Below, piece by piece: positions 34,307 through 42,652 of a stretch of 64,000 nucleotides of DNA. Each line of letters begins with the position of its first letter. The stretch's first letter is position 1. The stretch lies in assembly GCA_910589045.1 (NCBI GenBank), contig CAJUSH010000002.1:1-64000 (forward strand), given 5' to 3'. The notes beneath the pieces were generated by a model. The model was not told the DNA's origin. It did not search any database and saw only the letters and a program-made list of their open reading frames with translations. The position numbers and the translations under genes are program-made. Origin of the DNA: an uncultured Eubacterium sp. GTDB lineage: Bacteria; Bacillota; Clostridia; Lachnospirales; Lachnospiraceae.

Positions 34307-36079
34307 ATGAAGGAGAAGCTGATGTTCTACATCGGCCGCATCAAAGCCGGCCGCCTGCAGGAAATGAAAAAACAGACCCTATGGATCTACCAGTATGCCC
34401 GGCATTACTGGCTCGTCATGATATTTTATACGGTCCTTGGCATGGTGAGCACGGTGGTCGCGCTGCTGACCAGTCTGGTCTCCAAGGATCTGGTAGATAT
34501 CATCACCGGTCATGAGACCGGCCAGGTGATCCGCACCTTCTGCATGATGATCGGGCTGAATGTGGGGACGAGCCTCCTGAGCCAGATCTCCGACTATGCC
34601 TCCAGCTATCTGAGCATGAAGGTTGATGCGGAAATTAAAACGGATATTTTCTCCAAAATCCTTGTGACGGACTGGGAATCCCTGACAGGCTACCACACCG
34701 GAGATCTTTTGACCCGCTGGAGCTCGGACGCCTCCAACATCTCCTCCGGTGTATTAAACTTTGTCCCGAACGCTATCATATACCTGTTCCGCTTTATCAG
34801 TGCCTTCTCCATGGTCATCTATTATGACGCGAGCTTTGCCGTGTTCGCCTTTCTCGGCATGCCCGTGAGCCTGATTCTCTCAAAGACACTCTTAAAGCGC
34901 ATGGTCAACAATAATAAGCGCAGCGCCGCCATGGGCGCAAAAATGTCCGGCTTTAACCAGGAAACCTTTTCCAACATCCAGACCATCAAGGCCTTCGACC
35001 TCATTCATCTGTACATCGAACGGTTAAAGCAGCTTCAGAAGGACTATATCAGCATGAAGCTGGAATTTCAGCGAATGTCCATGGGAACCTCGCTGCTGCT
35101 CTCAACGGTGGGCCTGCTCGTCTCCTATTCCTCCTACGGCTGGGGAATTTACCGCGTGTGGAGCGGAGCCATCAGCTACGGTACGATGACCATGTTTTTA
35201 AGCCTGTCCGGAACTCTCACCGGAACGCTGCACAACCTGACCTCCCTTGTCCCCTCCGTGATCTCCCTGACCACCTCAGCCGGACGACTGATGGATATCG
35301 TGGAAATGCCCCGGGAGGACTACAGCCGCGACGACGAGGTGAAAGCCTTTTTGGAGCGGTATAAAGAGCAGGGCATCAGCCTGCAGATTCACAATCTGGA
35401 ATACACCTACCGGACAGGCACCCGGGTTTTCCGGGACGCCTCCCTGGAAGCGCATCCCCACGAGGTCGTTGCCCTCGTAGGCCCCTCCGGCGAGGGAAAA
35501 ACCACGATGATCCGGCTGATTCTATCCCTCATGCAGCGCCAGTCCGGTGAAGCGTTCCTCTATGGCACAGATGCACCCGGCCCCGAGGTCGTCCCCCTCA
35601 CGCCCTCCACGCGAAAGCTGTTTTCCTACGTTCCCCAGGGCAACACCATGTTTTCCGGAACCATCGCGGAAAATATGCGGAATGTAAAGCCTGACGCATC
35701 CGACGCGGACATAACCGAGGCGCTTAAGCTGGCATGTGCGTGGGAATTTATTGAAAAGCTGCCCGACGGCATCCACAGCGAGATCAAGGAGCGCGGCGGC
35801 GGTTTTTCCGAGGGACAGGCCCAGCGCCTTTCCATCGCCCGCGCCCTTTTGCGCAAATCCCCCATTCTGCTTCTGGATGAGGCGACCTCCGCCCTCGATG
35901 TGGCGACCGAACGCAGGGTACTGCGGAATATCATGCGTGACGAGTACCCCCGCACCTGCATCGTCACAACGCACCGCCCGACGGTACTTAGCATGTGCAG
36001 CCGCGTCTACGCCATCCGCGATATGCGCTGCGTTTGCCTGAGTGAGGAGGAATCCGAACGGCTGGCGCAGGAATTCTGA
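34307..36079 (+). CDS. ABC exporter (fused membrane and ATPase domains), no peptidase domain
   Basis: 590 residues. About six membrane helices in residues 35-320, then an ATPase domain with Walker A GPSGEGKTTM, signature FSEGQAQRLSIARALL (a variant of LSGGQ), Walker B ILLLDEATSALD and H-loop TTHRPTV. It is a half-size exporter that would work as a homodimer. It lacks the N-terminal C39 peptidase that would cut double-glycine leaders. Position next to two leader-bearing proteins suggests it exports them or their products; this is inference from context. Confidence 0.9.
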   Translation: MKEKLMFYIGRIKAGRLQEMKKQTLWIYQYARHYWLVMIFYTVLGMVSTVVALLTSLVSKDLVDIITGHETGQVIRTFCMMIGLNVGTSLLSQISDYASSYLSMKVDAEIKTDIFSKILVTDWESLTGYHTGDLLTRWSSDASNISSGVLNFVPNAIIYLFRFISAFSMVIYYDASFAVFAFLGMPVSLILSKTLLKRMVNNNKRSAAMGAKMSGFNQETFSNIQTIKAFDLIHLYIERLKQLQKDYISMKLEFQRMSMGTSLLLSTVGLLVSYSSYGWGIYRVWSGAISYGTMTMFLSLSGTLTGTLHNLTSLVPSVISLTTSAGRLMDIVEMPREDYSRDDEVKAFLERYKEQGISLQIHNLEYTYRTGTRVFRDASLEAHPHEVVALVGPSGEGKTTMIRLILSLMQRQSGEAFLYGTDAPGPEVVPLTPSTRKLFSYVPQGNTMFSGTIAENMRNVKPDASDADITEALKLACAWEFIEKLPDGIHSEIKERGGGFSEGQAQRLSIARALLRKSPILLLDEATSALDVATERRVLRNIMRDEYPRTCIVTTHRPTVLSMCSRVYAIRDMRCVCLSEEESERLAQEF

Positions 36080-36173
36080 GTGCGGACGCTTTCACCACAG
36101 GCTTCCCTTCCGCCGCAGTGCGTTCATTGTTTTAATAGATCGGAAATTCAAAAAATTTCCGATACGGCCAAAG

Positions 36174-36215
36174 AAAAGCCCCGACCGTGTAATATCACAC
36201 AGCCGGGGCTTTTTC
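36174..36215. terminator. Bidirectional terminator between ABC exporter and M56 gene
   Basis: Stem AAAAGCCCCG.../...CGGGGCTTTTT, loop around TAATATC. Ends both convergent genes. A smaller CGGAAAT/ATTTCCG dyad lies just before it. Confidence 0.9.
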
Positions 36216-36320
36216 CAGCGCATAGGCATGCAGCAGCTCCATGCGCAGCTTCCTTCTTACTGCTCCTTCTTACTGCTCCTTTTTACCTGTTCCTCTCATA
36301 TTTGTTTCCCACATATTTCT

Positions 36321-37910
36321 CTACGGCACGTAGTGCTCCGAAATTGCAACGATCTTGCCCTGCGAAACCGTGATCTGATAGGGAATCCGGATGCCCTCGC
36401 GCTCCGCAAAAATCTCCTGCAATTCCTTCGGCGTCACCTGCATGGAGCTGTAATTTCCCGTCCAGTTCAAAACCGTACACACGCAGTCTACGTCCAGCGG
36501 AAGCTCCTCCCTGAAAGCCTGCTCATTGTATACCTGAAAGCCCGAAGGTGCATCATCCGGACTGATCCCAAGCTCCATCGCACGTGTACCGGGCACTACC
36601 ACCCACTCCACTTCATCAAAAGTGAGTGTCACACCGTCAAAGCCCTCCACATAAACAAGCCTTTCAGCGGATACGGCGGAAGCATCCCCTCCACCAACAT
36701 CCGGCGCTTCGGCTTTTCCGGAAGCAGCATCTTCACCGACGCCCGATGCCGCTCCGGCTCCTTCGGCGGCTCCATCCGATTTTCCAGGCGCAGGAGCCAT
36801 GGCAGACCCCGCAGCAGCGCCTTCATCAGCTCCATCCGATTTTCCAGGCGCAGGAGTCGTGACAGATCCCGCAGCAGCGCCTTCATCAGCTCCATCCGAT
36901 TTTCCAGGCGCAGGAGCCGTGACATCTCCCGCAGCATCTGCCCTTGCCGAAGTCGCAAACAGTCCTGCAATGACGGCGATTAGCGCCACACTGGCAATGG
37001 TAATCCCAACCGTTATTTTTTTCGCTCTCATAATTTCCTGAATCCTCTCTTCCATCGCATTTCTGCTGAAATTGCTGTAAAGCGGCAGCAGCCCGCTTTT
37101 TTGCTCCTCCATCGCGATGAGCGTCCCCGCATACAATGCACGCCCGTCTCCGTCAAGCCTCTGCACCACGGCCTCGTCACAGGAAAGCTCAATATCCTTG
37201 TTGAGCAGGACATACATGACCCAGACCATCGGATTAAACCAGTGGATACACAGCACCGCAGCGGCAAGCAGCTTGCGCAGCGCATCCAGCCGGCAGATGT
37301 GGACATATTCGTGCAGCAGAACACAGGAAATCTGCTCCTCGTCCTCCCAGAGCGTCTTCTTCGGCATCAGTATCACCGGGCGAAACACGCCGTAGGTCAG
37401 CGGCGCCGCAATCCGGTCAGACTGCCGGACCTGAATGACACGCCAGCGCCTGTGTTCCTTCAGCCAACGCGCGGCAAACGCGTTCCTGACAGGCAGCGAC
37501 ATACCAAACACGCGCCGACAGCGCACATAGCAGACAAGGAAATACACGGCGCCTGCAGCGGCGCCCGCCAGCCAGACAAGCGTACGGACCGGAAATACAA
37601 AATCCCTGCCCCGGGCTTTTGGCTCGCCTGCGTCCTCTGCAGCAGATTTTTCTCCGGATACCTGCGGCACCCCTGCCGGCACAAAAACGCCGTCTGTCCT
37701 GTGCACCGTATCCGCAGACATATACTCTGGTACAAGGGAATAAACACTCATCCGTGCGGGGATGGAGAAAGGCACCAGCAGCCGCAAAAGCACCACGCTC
37801 CAGAGCAATACAAACACCCGCTTCGGAAGCCGATGAATCGCCAGCGCCCGCACGACTGCAATTACCGCTATCAGAACTGCCCCGCTCACACTCATCTGCG
37901 GTAAACTCAT
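36321..37910 (-). CDS. BlaR1-like M56 family membrane metalloprotease
   Basis: 529 residues from ATG 37910, after GAGGTG. Membrane helices at about 10-28, 33-53 and 105-128, a cytosolic M56 zinc-protease domain with HEYVH (HExxH) and LNKDIELSCDEAV, then a helix near 310-330. The extracellular part has a 20-residue Pro/Gly/Asp-rich tandem repeat and a C-terminal domain of about 110 residues (from ERLVYVEGFDGVTLTFDE) that is not a penicillin-binding sensor. Known BlaR1/MecR1 proteins cut the repressor BlaI; here no blaI is adjacent, yet BlaI-like operators precede the gene. Confidence 0.88.
   Translation of the reverse strand: MSLPQMSVSGAVLIAVIAVVRALAIHRLPKRVFVLLWSVVLLRLLVPFSIPARMSVYSLVPEYMSADTVHRTDGVFVPAGVPQVSGEKSAAEDAGEPKARGRDFVFPVRTLVWLAGAAAGAVYFLVCYVRCRRVFGMSLPVRNAFAARWLKEHRRWRVIQVRQSDRIAAPLTYGVFRPVILMPKKTLWEDEEQISCVLLHEYVHICRLDALRKLLAAAVLCIHWFNPMVWVMYVLLNKDIELSCDEAVVQRLDGDGRALYAGTLIAMEEQKSGLLPLYSNFSRNAMEERIQEIMRAKKITVGITIASVALIAVIAGLFATSARADAAGDVTAPAPGKSDGADEGAAAGSVTTPAPGKSDGADEGAAAGSAMAPAPGKSDGAAEGAGAASGVGEDAASGKAEAPDVGGGDASAVSAERLVYVEGFDGVTLTFDEVEWVVVPGTRAMELGISPDDAPSGFQVYNEQAFREELPLDVDCVCTVLNWTGNYSSMQVTPKELQEIFAEREGIRIPYQITVSQGKIVAISEHYVP
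36771..36950. repeat. Three tandem 60-base repeats within the M56 gene
   Basis: TCCATCCGATTTTCCAGGCG recurs at 36771, 36831 and 36891, giving a 20-residue unit of PAPGKSDGADEGAAAG type on the minus strand. Two copies are almost identical and one has drifted. Encodes a flexible linker between the last membrane helix and the extracellular domain. Confidence 0.9.
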
Positions 37911-37941
37911 ACGCATCACCTCATTTCATGAATATCATTCA

Positions 37942-37992
37942 TACGACTGTAGTAGTCTATATCATACTACCACGATAGTTTCGTTTTGTCAA
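37942..37992 (-). promoter_or_regulatory. Promoter of the M56 gene with BlaI/MecI-like operators
   Basis: Minus-strand TTGACA (37992-37987), 17 bases, TAGTAT (37969-37964). The dyad TACGACTGTAGTA (37942-37954) lies near +5 and resembles the BlaI/MecI operator TAC-N4-GTA core; a weaker TACTACCACGATAGT (37965-37979) overlaps the spacer. The arrangement suits repression by a BlaI-type protein encoded elsewhere. Confidence 0.55.
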
Positions 37993-38013
37993 CACAGATT
38001 GTCGACATGGATA

Positions 38014-38052
38014 CAAAAAAAGACAGGAACAGCCAACCAGCTCTTTCCTGCC
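38014..38052 (-). terminator. Intrinsic terminator after the 38078 gene
   Basis: Minus-strand stem GGCAGGAA...TTCCTGTC followed by seven T, 26 bases after the stop. Confidence 0.75.
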
Positions 38053-38077
38053 TTCTTTCCTTTTTGTATACCTTCTG

Positions 38078-38629
38078 TTAAGCAATCTGCTCCACTCTGC
38101 ATTTTGCACAGAGAGGATACTCCGCCAAAAACTCCTGAATTTTTCCCGCCATTTCCTTATAGCTTCCCCCGTAAAAATACAGCCCGGTTTCCCTTGCGCC
38201 TTCCCAATAGCTGTACATCCGGCCGCTGTTCGCCAACAGCCGCTCCAGCTCCTCAATCACGGCATTGATATCGCATACCTTATACACCTCGGGCGGAAGA
38301 TCCGTGCCGTTCAAATACAGCGCAAGTCCTTCCATGTCCCCAATGGGAACCGTATTCTCCCCATACCGGAGCTGTGAGCCCTTCGGCACGCCCAGATGGT
38401 CGATGATATTCACGGTCTCCCGGATCGTATCATCTGTGGTATCCCGCAGTAAAAGCACGATCTCACAGGAATCGATCTCCCCGGACGACATCTGCGTAAT
38501 CCCGCCTCCGTCTACCTCTCCAAACCCTTTTTTCTGAAGTATTTCGTCAATTGCATCCTCCAACAGATGGCGGTGCACTGGCTGAAATCTGGCGTTTAGG
38601 CAAACGTTTACTTCATAACTATAGTCCAT
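38078..38629 (-). CDS. Conserved-looking hypothetical protein
   Basis: 183 residues from ATG 38629, after AAAGGA. Not recognised. Soluble, acidic, predicted alpha/beta; the N-terminal part (VNVCLNARFQPVHRHLLED, FGEVDGGGITQM) looks like a ferredoxin-fold domain, followed by an Asp/Glu-rich segment and a C-terminal helix ending in the Cys pair LCAKCRV. Monocistronic with its own terminator. No function is suggested by neighbours. Confidence 0.75.
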   Translation of the reverse strand: MDYSYEVNVCLNARFQPVHRHLLEDAIDEILQKKGFGEVDGGGITQMSSGEIDSCEIVLLLRDTTDDTIRETVNIIDHLGVPKGSQLRYGENTVPIGDMEGLALYLNGTDLPPEVYKVCDINAVIEELERLLANSGRMYSYWEGARETGLYFYGGSYKEMAGKIQEFLAEYPLCAKCRVEQIA

Positions 38630-38710
38630 AGCGCATCCTTTCCTTATCCATTGATACAAAATAATATAGCATACATTCCGCTGTCCGCAATTTCCGGAAA
38701 CCGCGGCAGG

Positions 38711-39442
38711 TCAGTCGTGCCGCTCCGTCTCACTGTCAAAGGTCTCACAGAACCGTGCCTGAAAGGAGGGCTCCTCACCGTGTGCATTCAGATGGGAAAT
38801 ATCGCCAAAACCTGTCATCCGAAACAGCGCAATCCCCTCCCTGCGCTCCTCGCTCACCAGCGTCGTAACGGAGCTTGGCGCAGCGCAGGCATGGTGCCAG
38901 AGCACCATGGGCGATATGTCGAGCAGCCGGCTCAAAAGCACACACTCCAGCCCGAAATGGCAGAAAAACACGAGTGTATCCCGGTTGGCCCGCGTGACAC
39001 GGTAATAATTTTCCTCACGTACATAGCCGTGCGCCGCCAGCAGCGCATCAAAGCCTTCCATAACCCGGTCATATTTGGATTTTACATCGCTCTCGGCCAT
39101 AACCGGATGCTCTGACCAGCCTTTATAATCGTAAAAGAGCGGCTCCTTCGTCCAGTCCTGGGGCAGCCAATCCCAGGTGATCATCTTTTTGTGTGTCACA
39201 TCGGGGCGGTTGATCGGCGCATCAAACTCGTGGAGCCACGCACATTCCGTCGCGGTGCGCCCCATTTTCTCAAGCGTAGGCTTTGCCGTGTCCTTCGCCC
39301 GTCCCAGCGGCGACACATAAAACGCTGACACGTCCAGTCCCCCGATCCACTCCGAGAGAAGCTCCGCTTCCCGCCAGCCCTTTTCGGTCAGCGAATCGTG
39401 GACATAATCGGGGTCCCCATGCCGTATGATCATAAGCTTCAT
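38711..39442 (-). CDS. Histidine phosphatase superfamily protein
   Basis: 243 residues. Phosphoglycerate-mutase-like motif MIIRHGDPDY at the N-terminus (catalytic His), SPLGRAKDTA, and second His in FFCHFGLECV. Likely a phosphatase of small metabolites; substrate unknown. Confidence 0.88.
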   Translation of the reverse strand: MKLMIIRHGDPDYVHDSLTEKGWREAELLSEWIGGLDVSAFYVSPLGRAKDTAKPTLEKMGRTATECAWLHEFDAPINRPDVTHKKMITWDWLPQDWTKEPLFYDYKGWSEHPVMAESDVKSKYDRVMEGFDALLAAHGYVREENYYRVTRANRDTLVFFCHFGLECVLLSRLLDISPMVLWHHACAAPSSVTTLVSEERREGIALFRMTGFGDISHLNAHGEEPSFQARFCETFDSETERHD

Positions 39443-39502
39443 GATCTGTTTCCTCCAAAAAATCTATTAAGTCAGGAAAAATTTCCCAGTATACAGGCGC
39501 AG

Positions 39503-39531
39503 AAAAGATTCCCGGCAATGTGCGGGAATCT
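39503..39531 (-). terminator. Likely terminator after the hydrogenase gene
   Basis: Minus-strand 9-base perfect stem AGATTCCCG/CGGGAATCT followed by a short T-run (TTTTC). Confidence 0.55.
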
Positions 39532-39577
39532 CTGCATCCTTATGGAATCACGGTGACAATCAGGTATTCGACGCAAG

Positions 39578-41032
39578 TTACGCGTGGTCGCGGTGCATGG
39601 AAAACGCATCCATCGGGTAATTTTTCAAATTACCGGTGATCGTCCGGTCATCCGCCTGTGAAATCAGCTCGTCGCGCTTCTTCTTTGCGGAGACAATCTC
39701 CTCAAAACGGCTCGGACCGCCGACACAGCCGCCCTCACATGCCATGCCCTCGATGAAATCCTCCGGCAGCCTGCCAACCTTCATGAGCAGAAGCGCCTTC
39801 TTGCACTCCGCCGCGCCGTTGACGGTGCATACCTTTGCATCGCACTCCTGATTGGTCTCCTTCATATACTGCAATACGGAAGCAGTCACGCCGCCCGCGT
39901 TGCCGTAGCGCTTGCCGTATACGGAAGATTCCTGATAAGTGTTCTCCGCCGGCTCCAGCGCAACCTCCTTTGCACGGAAGATCGCACGGAGCTCACTATA
40001 GGTCAGTACAAAATCCGCATTGCCCTCGATCTTCTGATCCACAACCTCCGATTTCTTTGCCACACAAGGCCCGATAAATACGGTGACCGCACCCGGATGC
40101 TGTGCCTTAATCATACGTGAAACAGCACACATCGGAGAAACCGTCGTGGAAATATGGTCGGCAAGCTCCGGATAATGCCTGCGGATCATGTTTACAAAAC
40201 CGGGGCAGCAGCTTGTCGTCTTTTTCTCGCCGTCCTTATACGCCTCAAGCCACTCCTCCGCCTCGCTGGAGGTCGTCATATCTCCGCCAAGGCCTGCCTC
40301 GATCAGGTCGGTAAATCCGGTCTTTTTTGCCGCGTCACGGAAGCTCTGCATCGTAATGCCCTCGCCGAACTGTCCCTCCGTCGCGGGAGCGAGAATCGCG
40401 TAAACCTCCTTGCCCTCGTTCAGCGCGCGGATGACGTCCACGATATAAGCCTTTGTACCGATGGCACCAAAGGGGCAGCTGTGGATACACTGACCGCAGC
40501 GGATGCATTTCTTCTCGTCGATCACGGAAATACCCAGCTCATTGTAGGTGATGGCATCCACCGGACATTTGAACTTACAGGGACGCTTCAGATGCGCGAT
40601 CGCACCGTAAGGACATGCCTTCGCGCATTTACCGCATTCCTTGCACTTATTTGCGTCAATGTGGGAACGCTTCTCGCCCACGGAAATCGCACCGAAATTG
40701 CAGGCGTTGATACATGCCTTTCCGATACAGTTCTGGCAGTTATCCGTCACAACATAGCTGGAAATCGGACAGTCCTCACATGCAGAGCTGATTACCTGAA
40801 TCACATTTCCGGTATCCTCCATGCCCGGTGCCTTCCCCTCGGCGAGCCGGATACGCTGGCGAATGATCTCACGCTCCTTGTACACACAGCATCGAAACTG
40901 CGGGGTCGGCCCCGGAATCAAATCCATCGGGATATGATCCCTCGTCTCCTCCAAATCCCCCGCAAATGCATGCTTTGCTACTTCATAGAGAACCTCATGC
41001 TTAATTTTAATCACATTTTCGTCTGCGTACAT
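39578..41032 (-). CDS. Monomeric [FeFe] hydrogenase, group B-like
   Basis: 484 residues. N-terminal part carries several [4Fe-4S] sites (CEDCPISS, CQNCIGKACINAC, CKECGKCAKACPYGA, CIRCGQCIHSCPFGA). The H-cluster domain has TSCCPGFV, IGPCVAKKSEV and MACEGGCVGGP in place of the catalytic group A motifs (MPC...K and GGGG). These variants match group B enzymes common in anaerobic clostridia, for which ferredoxin-linked H2 turnover is supposed but little tested. No hydE/F/G maturation genes are in the window. Single gene with its own promoter region. Confidence 0.88.
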   Translation of the reverse strand: MYADENVIKIKHEVLYEVAKHAFAGDLEETRDHIPMDLIPGPTPQFRCCVYKEREIIRQRIRLAEGKAPGMEDTGNVIQVISSACEDCPISSYVVTDNCQNCIGKACINACNFGAISVGEKRSHIDANKCKECGKCAKACPYGAIAHLKRPCKFKCPVDAITYNELGISVIDEKKCIRCGQCIHSCPFGAIGTKAYIVDVIRALNEGKEVYAILAPATEGQFGEGITMQSFRDAAKKTGFTDLIEAGLGGDMTTSSEAEEWLEAYKDGEKKTTSCCPGFVNMIRRHYPELADHISTTVSPMCAVSRMIKAQHPGAVTVFIGPCVAKKSEVVDQKIEGNADFVLTYSELRAIFRAKEVALEPAENTYQESSVYGKRYGNAGGVTASVLQYMKETNQECDAKVCTVNGAAECKKALLLMKVGRLPEDFIEGMACEGGCVGGPSRFEEIVSAKKKRDELISQADDRTITGNLKNYPMDAFSMHRDHA

Positions 41033-41193
41033 TCTTTTCTCCCCCTACATTTATTGTCGAATTTTATTATATGCCCTATCATACATTAGATACTATACTT
41101 TTTCCACTGGTATTTTGTACAAAAATCATCTGCAATCCCCATAGGTTCAGGACAAAGTAGGGCATTTGTGCCGGGATGCTCCTTCCCTCGCGC

Positions 41194-42648
41194 CTAGCGC
41201 TTCCCCCATGTCGTGCGGGAGAACAAAATTAAAATCGGGAAGATCTCCAGACGTCCCGCGAGCATATCCAGTATGAGCACCAGCTTGGAAAAAATGCTAA
41301 AGCCCCCGAAATTGCAGGTGGGGCCTACCGCCTCCAGTCCCGGCCCGATGTTGTTAAAGCAGGCCAGCACCGCTGTCAGATTTGTCGTGACGGAAAATTC
41401 GTCCACGGATATCAGCAGGAAGCTCCCCACAATGATCAGCGCGTAAGCTGCCAGATAGGCATTCGTGTTCGCCAGCACCTTCTCCTCCATAACACGTCCG
41501 TTGACGCGTACGGCCTCCACCCTTCCGGGGTGCACGATCTCGCGGACACTGCGCCTTAGCCCTTTAAAAACAAGCAGGGCACGCCCGCATTTAAAGCCGC
41601 CGCCGGTGCTGCCCGCACATGCTCCGACAAGCATCAGGCACAACAGGATCGTCTTTGAAAAGGTCGGCCACAGGTCAAAATCGGTCGTGGCAAACCCGGT
41701 AGTCGTCACGATACTCGCCACCTGAAATGCCGCATGGCGAACCGTCTCTCCGACCGTGTCATAAAAGCCCCTCAGATCCAGCGTGATCAGCGCGATGCTT
41801 CCCAACACCACGCCAATGTAAAAGCGCAGCTCCTCGTCCTTGAATACGCTCCTGACCTGGCGCAGCATGAGCATATAATAGCAGCTGAAATTCACGCCGA
41901 ACAAAAGCATAAACACGGTACATACGTTCTGGAGATACGGGCTGTAGCCCGCAATGCTGTCGTTTCTAATGCCGAAGCCTCCGGTTCCCGCCGTTCCGAA
42001 TGCCGTACAGATCGCGTCGAACAGCGGCATTTTCCCGATCAGAAGAAAGATCACGTTCAGCACCGTGAGCACGATATAGAGCAGATAGAGGATTTCCGCC
42101 GTCTGCTTCATCCGGGGCACCAGCTTCCCTACCTTCGGCCCGGGGCTTTCCGCCCGCAGAAGATGCATCGTAAAGCCCTTGCTGCGCTCGTCGCCAGATG
42201 AAACGGCAAGCAGAAATACGAGCACACCCATACCGCCCAGCCAGTGGCTGAAGCTTCTCCAGTAGAGAATACTCATAGGGAGCACCTCCACCTCCGGCAG
42301 AATGGATGCTCCGGTCGTTGTAAAGCCGGATACGATCTCAAAAAGCGCATCCACATAGTGGGGAATGGCTCCGGAAAGAAAAAACGGCAGCGCACCGGAA
42401 AGCCCCAGCACAATCCAGCTGATGCCGACACACACAAGCCCTTCTCTGGCATGAAAGCCCTTTTTCGTCCCCCGTGTCATGCCCGCCAGAAAGCCCCCCA
42501 CAAGCATGGTCACAAAAATCGTGACCAGGAAGGCCCGCGCCGCTTCCTCCTCATGCTGAAAGATACTGATCCCGTAAGCCGGCAGTAAAAATGCCGTCTC
42601 GATCAGCAAAATCTTGCCGATAAATCTGGCTATCATCTTATAGTTCAT
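41194..42648 (-). CDS. trkH: Potassium uptake channel subunit TrkH
   Basis: 484 residues from ATG 42648, 4 bases after the trkA stop. About ten membrane helices with four selectivity-filter-like loops (TTTGASI, TAGTGGFG, TTTGFATTDF, GGFKCG/ACAGSTGGG). Forms the K+ pathway gated by the TrkA ring. Confidence 0.93.
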   Translation of the reverse strand: MNYKMIARFIGKILLIETAFLLPAYGISIFQHEEEAARAFLVTIFVTMLVGGFLAGMTRGTKKGFHAREGLVCVGISWIVLGLSGALPFFLSGAIPHYVDALFEIVSGFTTTGASILPEVEVLPMSILYWRSFSHWLGGMGVLVFLLAVSSGDERSKGFTMHLLRAESPGPKVGKLVPRMKQTAEILYLLYIVLTVLNVIFLLIGKMPLFDAICTAFGTAGTGGFGIRNDSIAGYSPYLQNVCTVFMLLFGVNFSCYYMLMLRQVRSVFKDEELRFYIGVVLGSIALITLDLRGFYDTVGETVRHAAFQVASIVTTTGFATTDFDLWPTFSKTILLCLMLVGACAGSTGGGFKCGRALLVFKGLRRSVREIVHPGRVEAVRVNGRVMEEKVLANTNAYLAAYALIIVGSFLLISVDEFSVTTNLTAVLACFNNIGPGLEAVGPTCNFGGFSIFSKLVLILDMLAGRLEIFPILILFSRTTWGKR

Positions 42649-42652
42649 CGCT

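Noticed and set aside
32711-36079. Lanthipeptide or sactipeptide biosynthetic cluster
   Set aside because: No lanthionine synthetase, radical SAM enzyme, YcaO or C39 peptidase is nearby; only precursor-like proteins and an exporter are visible.
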